A stretch of 64,000 nt of DNA from Deinococcus actinosclerus. GTDB lineage: Bacteria > Deinococcota > Deinococci > Deinococcales > Deinococcaceae. A model generated the notes under the pieces. The model ran no database searches. It was not told the DNA's origin and saw only the letters and a program-made list of their open reading frames with translations. Position 1 is the first letter of the stretch; each line of letters begins with the position of its first letter. Shown one piece after another: positions 41,859 through 49,358 of this stretch. The DNA lies in the NCBI RefSeq assembly GCF_001507665.1, contig NZ_CP013910.1:1859501-1923500 (forward strand), in the 5' to 3' direction. The position numbers and the translations under genes were made by a program.

Positions 41859-43936
41859 GGGGCGTCCGGGGTGGGCAGGGTGCCGTCCACCGCGGCCAGC
41901 GCGAAGGCGTACTCCTCGGCGATCTCGTTGAGGTACTCGTAGCGGCTGCTGGACCCGCCGTGCCCGGCGCCCATGATGGTCTTCAGGACGGTCACGCCGC
42001 TGCCGGGCTGCGCGAGGTCGCGCACGCGGGCGGCGAACTTGGCGGGTTCCCAGTACGCCACGCGCGGGTCGTTCAGGCCGGTGCTGATGAACAGGTGCGG
42101 GTACCGCGCGGCCTTGAGGTTGTCGTAGGGGCTGTACGCGGCCATCACGGCGTACTGATCGGCGTGGTTGGGGTTGCCCCACTCGTCGTACTCGTTGGTG
42201 GTCAGCGGGATGCTGTCGTCGAGCATGGTGCTCAGCACGTCCACGAAGGGCACGCCGGGGAACACGGCGGTCCACAGGTCGGGGCGCAGGTTCAGGGCGG
42301 CGCCCATGAGCAGGCCGCCCGCGCTGCGGCCCATGGCGACCAGCTCGCGCGCGGTGCCGTCCACCTTGAGGGCCTCCCCGGCGGCGACGAAGTCGGTGAA
42401 GGTGTTCATCTTGTGCGCCAGTCGTCCGGCGTCGTACCAGCGGCGGCCCAGTTCGGACCCGCCCCGGACGTGCGCGGTGGCGTACACCCAGCCGCGGTCC
42501 ACCAGCGGCAGGCGCGCGATGGAGAACGCGGGATCCATGCTGAAGCCGTAACTGCCGTAGCCGTACAGCAGCGTCGGCGCGGGCAGGTGGGTGTCCCGGC
42601 GCCGCAGCAGGCTCACGGGGACGCGCTCGCCGTCGGGCGCGGTGATCCAGGTCTGCTCGCTGACGTACAGATCGGCGTCGTAGCCGGGGACCGGCGTGGC
42701 CTTCACCAGCGTCCGGTCCAGGGTATTCAGGTCAAGGTCGAGGTGCTCGGTGGGCCGGGTGAGGCTGGTGAACACGATCCGCGCGCTGCCCGCGTCGAAC
42801 ACGTGGTTCGCGCCGATGCGGACGGTGACGCTGTCCTCGGGAAACTCGACGCGGCGGGCCGGGCCGTATCCGCCGGGCGTGCGGGCCAGCACCCACAGGC
42901 GCGTGAAGCCCCCCTCGCGCCCAGCGAGCAGCAGGTGGTGGCGGAAGAGGTGCAGGCCGGTCAGGTGCCGCGCCGGGTCGTACGGGAGGACGTCCTGCGC
43001 GTCGGCCCAGTTCAGCGCGCCCTCCCCTTTCGGGAAGCGCACGAGTTTGAATTCCTCGGCCCCCCCGTGGTTCGTCAGGGCCAGCCAGTGGTCCCCGGCG
43101 CCCGTCAGGACAGGGACCTCAGTGCCGCGTTCACGCGGGAGGAGCAGCGTGGGTTGCGCGCCGTCCTGCGCGGTGTCCAGCGCCCACCACTCCTGCGCCA
43201 TGTTGCTCTGGCTGATCAGCCGCAGCGTGCCGCCGTCCTCGGTCGTCAGGGCGGCCACGCGGAAGGTGGGGTCCGGTTCGTGCAGCAGCCGCTCGTCCTG
43301 CGCCTGCGGCTGCCCCAGCGTGTGCCGCCAGATCGAGTCCGGGCGCTGCGTGGCGTCGTCGGTGGCGTAGTACAGCCCCGTGCCCGCCGCGTTCCAGTCG
43401 AGCACCCAGCCACTCAGGCCGGTCAGGGGCGCCCCGGCCAGTTCACCCGTCGCGGTGTCGAGCACGCGCAGCTCGAAGACCTCCTGCCCGGTCGTGTCGA
43501 GCAGGTACGCCCACAGCCGCCCGTCCGGGCTGGGCACCGCGCGGTACACCCACACGTTCTCCAGACCCTCGCGGACCTTCAGGGCGTTCAGGTCCAGCAG
43601 GGTCTCCTCGGGCCCGCCCGCCAGGGGGCGGCGCATGAAGATCGCGTGCGCCTGCCCCTCCAGGGTGCGCTGGAAGTACGCGTACGCGCCGCGCACGACC
43701 TCCGGCTGGTCGTCCTGCTCCTGCACGTGCGACAGCAGTTCCCGGTAGATCGCCGCCTGCGTATCCCGCAGCGGGGCCATCACGGCGTCCAGGTGGGCGT
43801 TCTCGGCGCTCAGGTACGCCAGCACCTCGGGGTCGGCCTTGCCCTGCGTTTTCAGCCAGTGGTAGTCGTCAGCGCGCTGGACGCCGTGAATATCGTGCAG
43901 GACGCCCTTGCGGGCAGCGCGGGGTGCGGAGGTCAT
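41855..43936 (-). CDS. Oligopeptidase B-like S9A serine peptidase
   Basis: A 693-residue prolyl-oligopeptidase-family enzyme. An N-terminal segment and seven-bladed beta-propeller (about 70-400) are followed by the alpha/beta hydrolase domain: TLLYGYGSYGFSMDPAFS, YATAHVRGGSELGRRWYDAG, nucleophile in MGRSAGGLLMGAALN, Asp in STGLNDPRVAYWEPAKF, His in MGAGHGGSSSRYE. It cleaves short peptides, probably after basic residues (PtrB type). The longer start at 43948 overlaps the -10 box TATGCT (complement of 43944-43949); the ATG at 43936 is seven bases from it and is chosen. Confidence 0.93.
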   Translation of the reverse strand: MTSAPRAARKGVLHDIHGVQRADDYHWLKTQGKADPEVLAYLSAENAHLDAVMAPLRDTQAAIYRELLSHVQEQDDQPEVVRGAYAYFQRTLEGQAHAIFMRRPLAGGPEETLLDLNALKVREGLENVWVYRAVPSPDGRLWAYLLDTTGQEVFELRVLDTATGELAGAPLTGLSGWVLDWNAAGTGLYYATDDATQRPDSIWRHTLGQPQAQDERLLHEPDPTFRVAALTTEDGGTLRLISQSNMAQEWWALDTAQDGAQPTLLLPRERGTEVPVLTGAGDHWLALTNHGGAEEFKLVRFPKGEGALNWADAQDVLPYDPARHLTGLHLFRHHLLLAGREGGFTRLWVLARTPGGYGPARRVEFPEDSVTVRIGANHVFDAGSARIVFTSLTRPTEHLDLDLNTLDRTLVKATPVPGYDADLYVSEQTWITAPDGERVPVSLLRRRDTHLPAPTLLYGYGSYGFSMDPAFSIARLPLVDRGWVYATAHVRGGSELGRRWYDAGRLAHKMNTFTDFVAAGEALKVDGTARELVAMGRSAGGLLMGAALNLRPDLWTAVFPGVPFVDVLSTMLDDSIPLTTNEYDEWGNPNHADQYAVMAAYSPYDNLKAARYPHLFISTGLNDPRVAYWEPAKFAARVRDLAQPGSGVTVLKTIMGAGHGGSSSRYEYLNEIAEEYAFALAAVDGTLPTPDAP

Positions 43937-43977
43937 ACCCCGGAGCATACCGGCACGCCCCGGGGGCGGGTGCTGGA

Positions 43978-44014
43978 CCTGACCGGCCGCCCCTGCCGGG
44001 GTGGGTCGGTCAGG
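43978..44014 (-). terminator. Hairpin after the metal-chelate binding protein gene
   Basis: CCTGACCG (43978-43985) pairs with CGGTCAGG (44007-44014); the 21-base interior has further pairing potential. It lies just past the stop at 44058 on the minus strand. The half-sites are the same as in the palindrome at 16005-16022, so a protein-binding role is an alternative. Confidence 0.35.
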
Positions 44015-44057
44015 CCACCCGGCTCAGTCCAGCATGCGGCTCAGCGCGGCATGCAGA

Positions 44058-44996
44058 TCAGCGCAGCGCCCGGAGCAGTTCCCGCTCGACGAGTTGCGCG
44101 GCGATGGGGCCGCGGATGCGGCGGAACAGGTGGTAGTCGAAGAAGTACACCTGCCCGGCCTGACTGGCGCGCAGGCGGCTGGTGATCGCCCCGGCGGTCC
44201 ACTCGGCGCGGGCGCGGGTGGGCGTGCTGGTGCCCGCCGCGAGGACGATCACGGCGTCCGGGTCCAGGGCCGCGAGCCCCTCCACGCTGACCACGGCGTC
44301 CTTCTTCTGGCCGTCGATGACGTTCAGGCCCACGTCGCGCAGCAGGCCGCCGGTCCAGTCGTCGCTGCCGCTGATCGTGAAGGTGTTGCGGGCGTCCCCT
44401 CCGGCCGTCCACACGACCAGCACGCGCTTCTTGCCGAACGCGGTCAGCTGCGCGCGGGTGGCCTGCACGCCCTTGTTGTAGGTGGTCAGCGCGGCGCGGT
44501 AGGCGGCCTCGCGGTTCAGGACGCGGGCCAGGGTGGGCAGCGTCTTCTGCCAGGCGCCACGGTCGATGCCGTCGAGCAGCAGCGTGGGCGCGATGCGGCT
44601 GAGCTGCGGGTACACGTTCGCGGCGTACGTCTCGCCGACGATCAGGTCCGGGCGCAGGGAGGTCAGGATCTCGAGGTTCGGGTTGAAGCGGTCGCCGACG
44701 TTCACGGGCGCGCTGGTCACGCGGCTGCCCAGGTACTTGATGTCGCGGATGGGCGAACCGAACGCTGGGGTTTTCAGGAACGTGGAGGCCTCGCCGTAGC
44801 CGACGGGCTGCACGCCGATGGACAGCAGCAGGTCCAGCGCGTGCGGGCCGAGCGCCACGACCCGCAGCGGCTGTCTGGGGATGGTGGTCGTACCGGCAGC
44901 GTGCGTGACGGTCTGGGGGTACGTGGCGGCGCTGGCAGTCAGGGCGGCGCTGCCCAGGACGGCGGTGAGGGTCAGGAGGGTGGTTCGTGTGGGCAT
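44058..44996 (-). CDS. Periplasmic binding protein, iron-siderophore/vitamin B12 (FecB/BtuF) family
   Basis: A 312-residue class III substrate-binding protein. Signal peptide MPTRTTLLTLTAVLGSAALT is followed by the mature domain: PLRVVALGPHALDLLLSIG, LEILTSLRPDLIVGETYAA and LAALDPDAVIVLAAGT, the two-lobe pattern joined by a long helix seen in FecB, FhuD and BtuF. There is no lipobox. It binds a ferric siderophore, heme or corrinoid and would pass it to an ABC permease, but none is in the window. AAGGA lies six bases before the ATG; the frame extending to 45077 lacks a ribosome site. Confidence 0.88.
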   Translation of the reverse strand: MPTRTTLLTLTAVLGSAALTASAATYPQTVTHAAGTTTIPRQPLRVVALGPHALDLLLSIGVQPVGYGEASTFLKTPAFGSPIRDIKYLGSRVTSAPVNVGDRFNPNLEILTSLRPDLIVGETYAANVYPQLSRIAPTLLLDGIDRGAWQKTLPTLARVLNREAAYRAALTTYNKGVQATRAQLTAFGKKRVLVVWTAGGDARNTFTISGSDDWTGGLLRDVGLNVIDGQKKDAVVSVEGLAALDPDAVIVLAAGTSTPTRARAEWTAGAITSRLRASQAGQVYFFDYHLFRRIRGPIAAQLVERELLRALR

Positions 44997-45048
44997 GGGT
45001 GTCCTTGTGCGCCGGGGTCCGTGTGGGATGGCCGCGCTGGTGTGGGGG

Positions 45049-45077
45049 ATTGTGCCAGACTTAATCCCGAGTTGCAA
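45049..45077 (-). promoter_or_regulatory. Promoter of the FecB-like gene
   Basis: On the minus strand TTGCAA (complement of 45072-45077), a 17-base spacer and CACAAT (complement of 45049-45054) form a sigma-70 promoter with a leader of about 45 nt. No clear Fur box was seen. Confidence 0.6.
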
Positions 45078-45182
45078 GGTCAGGATTTCCCGGCGGCCCG
45101 ACCTTCGGCACCCTGAACCGTGAAGTTCCGCTCAAGTCACCCCGCAAACGCCACCGCACCCCCACCCGGCACACTGGAGCGC

Positions 45183-45620
45183 ATGGCAGATATCGCACGC
45201 AAGGCAATGGCCCACTGGGAAGGCGACCTCAAGCACGGCAAGGGCACCGTGAGCACCGAGAGCGGCGTGCTGGACGGCGCGCAGTACTCGTTCGGCACCC
45301 GCTTCGAGAACGGCAAGGGCACCAACCCCGAAGAACTCCTGGCCAGCGCGCACGCCGGGTGCTTCACCATGCAGCTCTCGGCGCTGCTCGCCAATCACGG
45401 CCACACGGTCGAGTCCCTGGACACCCAGGCCACCTGCGAGATGGTCAAGGACGGCGCGGGCTTCAAGGTCAGCGCCATGAAACTCGTGGTGCGCGGCAAG
45501 GTCACGGGCAGCGACCAGGCCGACTTCGAGGCGCACGTCAAGCAGGCCGCCGACATGTGCCCCATGAGTCAGGTCATGAAGGGCAACGTCGAGATCACCC
45601 ACGAAGCCATCCTGGAATAA
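45183..45620 (+). CDS. osmC: OsmC-family peroxiredoxin
   Basis: A 145-residue thiol peroxidase. The two catalytic cysteines are C60 in [16 protein letters not shown] and C126 in AADMCPMSQ, with the conserved Arg/Glu context [22 protein letters not shown]. It reduces organic hydroperoxides in the cytoplasm. The frame opens at 45120, but homology begins at [21 protein letters not shown] (45183), and CACACT seven bases upstream may be a variant leaderless -10 box. A strong terminator follows. Confidence 0.93.
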   Translation: MADIARKAMAHWEGDLKHGKGTVSTESGVLDGAQYSFGTRFENGKGTNPEELLASAHAGCFTMQLSALLANHGHTVESLDTQATCEMVKDGAGFKVSAMKLVVRGKVTGSDQADFEAHVKQAADMCPMSQVMKGNVEITHEAILE

Positions 45621-45634
45621 GGTTCCCGTTCCTG

Positions 45635-45670
45635 CGGCGCCCCGGCCATCGTGGCCAGGGGCGCCGTCTT
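45635..45670 (+). terminator. Terminator after osmC
   Basis: CGGCGCCCC (45635-45643) pairs with GGGGCGCCG (45658-45666), with an inner GGCCA/TGGCC stem and one bulged A; TCTT follows. Confidence 0.7.
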
Positions 45671-45730
45671 CCGTTGCGGCAGGCCACTGGGTGCAGGTGC
45701 TCAGGCGCGGCGTGTGGCAGGCTGGCGCGC

Positions 45731-46324
45731 ATGAGTTCCCTGTTCTATCTGGTCGGCGCGCCCGGCAGCGGCAAACGCACGGTCGGCAAGGCGCTGTCGG
45801 CCCTGACGGGCGCGGCGCTGCTGGACAATCACCTGTTCAACGATCCGGTGTTCACGGCGTTCGGCGTGGACGGCGTGAGTCCGGTGCCGCCGGACCTGTT
45901 CGAGCTGGCCGAGGAGGTGCGGCAGGTGGGCCTGCGGGCGCTGCGGCTGGCGCCGCCTGCGCGGTCGCACATCCTGACGAATTACCTGAGTCGCGTGGAG
46001 GACGGCGAGGCGGTCGTGGCCGAGTTGCGTGCCCTGGCGCGGGGGCGGGGCGCGGCGTTCGTGCCGGTGTGGCTGGCGTGTCCACTGCCGGAACTGGAGG
46101 CGCGGATGGCGCATCCGGAGCGCCGGGAGCGCCTGAAGTTGCGTGATCCGCTGATCCTACGCGGCCTGCTGGAGCGCGGCGGGGTGATGGACGCCCCGGC
46201 GGACGCGCTGGTGCTGGATACCTCGTGCCTGGACCCGCACGAGGCGGCGCGGCGGATCGTGGCGTTCGCCGGGGCGGTCAGTGGGTCTACCCGGCCCGGT
46301 GCAGAACGGGCAGGTGCAGGGTGA
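45731..46324 (+). CDS. P-loop nucleotide kinase-like protein
   Basis: A 197-residue protein with a Walker A motif at the N-terminus (FYLVGAPGSGKRTVGKAL). The size, the LLDNHLFNDPVF segment after it and the late RDPLILRGLL basic region fit the adenylate/shikimate/gluconate-kinase-like P-loop fold. The lid is not recognisable and the phosphoryl acceptor is unknown. The 3' end overlaps the convergent small gene at 46287-46460 by 38 bases. CAGGCT seven bases before the ATG is a weak leaderless -10 candidate. Confidence 0.75.
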   Translation: MSSLFYLVGAPGSGKRTVGKALSALTGAALLDNHLFNDPVFTAFGVDGVSPVPPDLFELAEEVRQVGLRALRLAPPARSHILTNYLSRVEDGEAVVAELRALARGRGAAFVPVWLACPLPELEARMAHPERRERLKLRDPLILRGLLERGGVMDAPADALVLDTSCLDPHEAARRIVAFAGAVSGSTRPGAERAGAG

Positions 46325-46460
46325 CGCGCGTCAGGCGCCACCGGAACTGCCAGCGGACCGGTCGGGCGGCTCTCAGGGTACGGGCCAGTCCGTCGGCCTG
46401 CGCCTCGCGGAGCAGCTGGGCGTGATGGTCGAGGGCGTGCTGGTGGCGTTCGTGAAACAT
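46287..46460 (-). CDS. Small basic protein behind the ArsR-like regulator (57 aa)
   Basis: The frame reads MFHERHQHALDHHAQLLREA, continues with Arg/Trp-rich sequence (RPVRWQFRWRLTR), and ends VTLHLPVLHRAG. It has a near-perfect ribosome site (AGGAGG, six bases before the ATG). It is rich in His at the N-terminus and Arg in the middle, with no TM helix. It follows the ArsR-like gene by 81 bases on the same strand, so it is probably its operon partner. Its 3' end runs 38 bases into the end of the convergent P-loop gene. No family is recognised; the His cluster might bind metal. Confidence 0.6.
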   Translation of the reverse strand: MFHERHQHALDHHAQLLREAQADGLARTLRAARPVRWQFRWRLTRVTLHLPVLHRAG

Positions 46461-46541
46461 GGTGGGCCTCCTGTCAGGGCGTGAGTGGGGTGTCCCGCCG
46501 GCCGCCGGGGCGGTCGGGGGTGACGCGTGGGCCGAGAGCGG

Positions 46542-47183
46542 TCAGTTCAGGTGCAGCTGACCTCTGAAGGTCATGAGGACGAAGGTGCTCGTCCGCGTGT
46601 CTTCGGTCTCTCCCGGTTCGTCGGTGTTCAGGCGGTCGAGGATGTCGTTGATGGCGTCCTGTGCGGCGCGGTACTGCTGCGGGCTGAGCTGCACGGTGCG
46701 CAGGCGCATGGCGGGCGCGAAGGCACCGGTGTCGGTGCGGGTGTCGGGCGCGCCGCGGCCCAGGTGGATGGTGAGGTCGTCCCCGGTGGCGGGGTAGCCC
46801 TGACGGGCCTGCCAGTCGAGGATGGCGTGGGCGTAGGCAGCGGTGATCTCTCGCATGGCGGGGCCGATGACAGTCAGCGGTTCGTCAAGCTGGACCAGGG
46901 TGCGCGGGACGTGGAAGGTGCGGGCAGCCGCGACGTACTGCACGCGTTTGCCGCGCTGCCCGGCGACGCGCAGCAGGCCGCAATCACGCAGCTTGCGGAC
47001 GTGGTAGGTGACGCGGTTGGCGGGCTCGTTCAGGGCGTGGGCGGCGCTGCTGGCGGTGGCGGGCGTCAGGAACTGTTCGAGGAGGCGCGCGCCGTACGTG
47101 AAGTCCATCAGGGCGTCGGCCTGGGCGGGGGTCGTGACGTGCAGGGCCTCGGGTGGGTGTCGGGTGTCGGGTGTGGCGGGCAT
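46542..47183 (-). CDS. ArsR-type winged-helix regulator
   Basis: A 213-residue protein. An ArsR-like HTH occupies about residues 27-105: TYGARLLEQFLTPATASSAA, HALNEPANRVTYHVRKLRDCG and LLRVAGQRGKRVQYVAAA (helix 3 and the beta-hairpin wing). The remaining half is a C-terminal domain with no recognised motif, possibly for ligand binding or dimerisation. The upstream inverted repeat TTCAA-7-TTGAA (47201-47217) is a candidate self-operator. It heads a two-gene unit with the small basic protein. Confidence 0.82.
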   Translation of the reverse strand: MPATPDTRHPPEALHVTTPAQADALMDFTYGARLLEQFLTPATASSAAHALNEPANRVTYHVRKLRDCGLLRVAGQRGKRVQYVAAARTFHVPRTLVQLDEPLTVIGPAMREITAAYAHAILDWQARQGYPATGDDLTIHLGRGAPDTRTDTGAFAPAMRLRTVQLSPQQYRAAQDAINDILDRLNTDEPGETEDTRTSTFVLMTFRGQLHLN

Positions 47184-47200
47184 GGCCTCATTCTGCGAAC

Positions 47201-47217
47201 TTCAATTTTCAGTTGAA
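47201..47217 (-). promoter_or_regulatory. Candidate operator of the ArsR-like gene
   Basis: TTCAA (47201-47205) and TTGAA (47213-47217) are inverted arms with a 7-base AT-rich centre, 17 bases upstream of the ATG at 47183, where a bound repressor would cover the promoter. Confidence 0.5.
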
Positions 47218-47280
47218 AGCCGGGATTCTGAAAATAGCCCAGGGTCGCGTCAGGCTCCCCTGTTCAGCCGTGGACGTGCG

Positions 47281-47417
47281 CCTCATACGGATTGCGTTTG
47301 TTTCGCCAACAATCCGGAACTTCACCGGATCGCCGGCTCCACGTCCGGAACCCGTTTCTCTCCTACTCGCATCCGCTCCGATTGAATGGGCTGTAAAGCC
47401 CGTTCAATCGGAGTCCG
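47281..47417 (+). repeat. Interspersed repeat element, copy 1 (about 137 bp)
   Basis: This block matches, base for base over most of its length, the reverse complement of 59239-59374. It runs from CCTCATACGG to CGGAGTCCG and ends in a long stem-loop (47376-47413: CTCCGATTGAATGGGCT / AGCCCGTTCAATCGGAG with a GTAA loop). Size, stem-loop and intergenic position resemble the small repeat elements (SNR/SRE) of Deinococcus. The non-coding stretch 47184-47480 is otherwise only promoter DNA. Confidence 0.85.
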
Positions 47418-47445
47418 TATCAGTCGGGGCTCAGCTCGGATTCGC

Positions 47446-47475
47446 TTGCCAGCTTATCGAGAGGTCAGTTACAAT
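47446..47475 (+). promoter_or_regulatory. Promoter of the WGR gene
   Basis: TTGCCA (47446-47451), an 18-base spacer and TACAAT (47470-47475) form a promoter six bases before the ATG at 47482, giving a leaderless transcript. Confidence 0.75.
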
Positions 47476-47479
47476 AGAA

Positions 47480-47496
47480 TTATGTCTGTAACATAT
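47480..47496 (+). promoter_or_regulatory. RDRM-like palindrome over the WGR start codon
   Basis: The 17-mer TTATGTCTGTAACATAT agrees with the radiation/desiccation response motif TTATGTCATTGACATAA at 13 of 17 positions, including TTATGTC and ACATA. DdrO binds this motif near the start site of damage-response genes. Here it spans the ATG, immediately after the -10 box. Confidence 0.45.
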
Positions 47497-48897
47497 CTGG
47501 AGTATTCAGATCCGAACGGAGCTGAGCACAAGTTCTACGAGGTGACGGTGGACGGCGCCGACCTGACCGTCCGCTACGGCCGCATCGGCACCGACGGACA
47601 GACCCAGCGCAAGACCTTCCCCAGCCCCGAGAAGGCCCAGGCGGAAGCCGACAAGAAACTCCGGGAAAAACGCCGCAAGGGCTACGAGGACGCCGTGCAG
47701 GGCGTGCGCCAGAAACGCGAGGTGGTGCGGCGCACCTTCACCGAGACCCGCTCCACCACCCGCCAGGGCGCGCCGCTGCTGTGGAAGTTCGACACGAAAG
47801 CCACCGCGTTCGGCATCTTCGCGGGCGACGATCAGGTCTGGGTGGGCAACGAGGCCGGGCAGGTGCACGCCCTGAGCCCCGACGGCGAGGTGCAGCGCTC
47901 CTTCACCCTGCCCGACGGCGTGAAGTGCCTCGTGCGCGACGACCGCTGGACCTTCGCGGGCTGCGACGACGGGAACGTGTACGACCTGAGCGGCAAACTC
48001 CCATTCGTGGCGTACGAGGTCGAGGGCAGCGCCGCGCTCCTGTGGCTGGACATCCACGCGGGCACCCTGGCCGCCAGCGACTGGGACGGCAACGTGTTCG
48101 CCTTCGACGCCGAGAGCGACCAGCAGTGGGCGAACGTCGCCACCGGCGGCAAGATGGGCTGGATGGTCCGCGTGGACGACCGGGGCGTGTACTACGGGCA
48201 CTCGGCGGGCGTAGGCATGTACGACCGCACCAGCGGCCTCCCGCTGTGGCAGGCAAAGACGCGCGGCGGCGTGCTGTTCGGCTGGCAGGACGGCCAGGAT
48301 CTGTACGCGGGCACCACCCAGAACCTCATCCAGCGCTTCACGAAGGCGGGCGAGCACGTGCAGGACTACGCCTGCGACGCCGCCGTGCTGTCCTGCGCCA
48401 CCAGCCCCGGCGGGGAGTACGTGTTCGCCGGGGACAGCGGCAGCGCCGTGTACTGCTTCACCCGCACCGGCGAGCGCCTGTGGAAGCTGGGCAGCGGGGT
48501 GGGCGGGGCCCTGAGCATGCAGTACTCGGGCGGGCGGCTGTACCTCGTGACCTCGCGCGGCACCCTGGCCGCCCTGGACGCCAGCCCCGAGGCGATCCAG
48601 GCCGCGCAGCGCGGCGAGGCCCCCGCCCCCCGCGACGTGAAACTCGCCGCGGCCGCGCAGGTCAGCGCGCCCCTGACGCAGCTGGCCGTCACCGCCGACA
48701 GCGGCCAGGGCGTGCGGCTGGTCTGCGAGCGTGACGGCACCCGCCTGCGCGTGCGCCCCACCACCCCCGGGTATCACGCGTGGAACGTGCAGTTCCCCCG
48801 CAACCTCCGCGAGGCGGGCGCGACGTACCTCGTGGACGACCTCGTGGACGCCGGGGGCTTCTACCGCGTGGTGGGCGACATCCGCCGCGTCGGGTAA
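47482..48897 (+). CDS. WGR-domain protein with beta-propeller
   Basis: A 471-residue protein. Residues 1-85 are a WGR domain: DLTVRYGRIGTDGQTQRKTF (the WGR motif as YGR), SPEKAQAEADKKLREKRRKGYED. WGR domains bind DNA ends, notably the 5' phosphate at breaks, in PARP1-3. Residues about 120-450 form a WD40/PQQ-like propeller with repeats such as VWVGNEAGQVHALSPDG, TFAGCDDGNVYDLSG, VFAGDSGSAVYCFTRTGERLW and LVTSRGTLAALDAS. No catalytic PARP domain is present. The role is unknown: a sensor or scaffold at DNA breaks is inferred from the WGR domain and the RDRM-like site on its start codon. A propeller fused to WGR is uncommon outside Deinococcus and some other bacteria. Confidence 0.88.
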   Translation: MSVTYLEYSDPNGAEHKFYEVTVDGADLTVRYGRIGTDGQTQRKTFPSPEKAQAEADKKLREKRRKGYEDAVQGVRQKREVVRRTFTETRSTTRQGAPLLWKFDTKATAFGIFAGDDQVWVGNEAGQVHALSPDGEVQRSFTLPDGVKCLVRDDRWTFAGCDDGNVYDLSGKLPFVAYEVEGSAALLWLDIHAGTLAASDWDGNVFAFDAESDQQWANVATGGKMGWMVRVDDRGVYYGHSAGVGMYDRTSGLPLWQAKTRGGVLFGWQDGQDLYAGTTQNLIQRFTKAGEHVQDYACDAAVLSCATSPGGEYVFAGDSGSAVYCFTRTGERLWKLGSGVGGALSMQYSGGRLYLVTSRGTLAALDASPEAIQAAQRGEAPAPRDVKLAAAAQVSAPLTQLAVTADSGQGVRLVCERDGTRLRVRPTTPGYHAWNVQFPRNLREAGATYLVDDLVDAGGFYRVVGDIRRVG

Positions 48898-48925
48898 GGA
48901 CCCGCACCGGCAGCCTGTTGCCGCT

Positions 48926-49189
48926 TCAGTACAGGTGGAAGTCCTTCAGGCCGGTGGCCTCGCTCTGCTGGGTCTGGACGTCTTGCACGCGGGCGTGCGG
49001 TGGGCCGCGCCGCAGCCAGTGCAGCAGCCGCGCGAGGTCGTCCTTGTGGCCCTCGGCGACGACCTCGACGCGGCCGTCGCTGAGGTTCTCGGCGTACCCG
49101 GCGAGGTTCAGGTCGCGGGCGTAGCGTTGCACGTAGCGTCGGTAGCCGACGCCCTGCACGGTACCGGTGATGAGGGCGGTCAGGCGCAT
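48926..49189 (-). CDS. acyP: Acylphosphatase
   Basis: An 87-residue enzyme that hydrolyses acyl phosphates such as acetyl phosphate. Both catalytic residues are present: R17 in TGTVQGVGYRRYVQRYA and N35 in GYAENLSDGRVEVVAEG. Size is normal. An in-frame ATG nine bases upstream (49198) overlaps the -10 box TAGCAT (complement of 49197-49202), so the ATG at 49189, seven bases from the box, is chosen. The small gap to the convergent WGR gene contains no clear terminator. Confidence 0.93.
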   Translation of the reverse strand: MRLTALITGTVQGVGYRRYVQRYARDLNLAGYAENLSDGRVEVVAEGHKDDLARLLHWLRRGPPHARVQDVQTQQSEATGLKDFHLY

Positions 49190-49295
49190 GGGGGGCATGC
49201 TAGCGGCTTTCGCCCGCCCGAACGGTGGGTTTCTGACGGTTGCATGAGGATGCCGTGGGTGCGGCATTCACGCGGCGCTGCGTAGAATGCGGGGA

Positions 49296-49358
49296 ATGCG
49301 GCCAGGAGCGTGTGGACAGTGGAAGGACCGGGCAACGCCGGGCCGGGTGGAGGCGTGA
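49296..49358 (+). CDS. Possible leaderless 20-codon leader ORF of tamB
   Basis: TAGAAT (49283-49288) is a -10 box seven bases before the ATG at 49296. That ATG opens a frame MRPGACGQWKDRATPGRVEA ending in TGA at 49356-49358. The TGA overlaps a GTG (49355) that is in frame with tamB, so translation could pass from the leader to tamB by termination-reinitiation (GTGA). It may be a short peptide with a purely regulatory role. Confidence 0.4.
   Translation: MRPGACGQWKDRATPGRVEA

Noticed and set aside
45049..45077. Fur box in the FecB-like gene promoter
   Set aside because: No GATAATGATAATCATTATC-like palindrome was found near the promoter.
47281..47417. Short open frames within the repeat element
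   Set aside because: The same bases are an intergenic repeat in three places, with the stem-loop as the conserved part.
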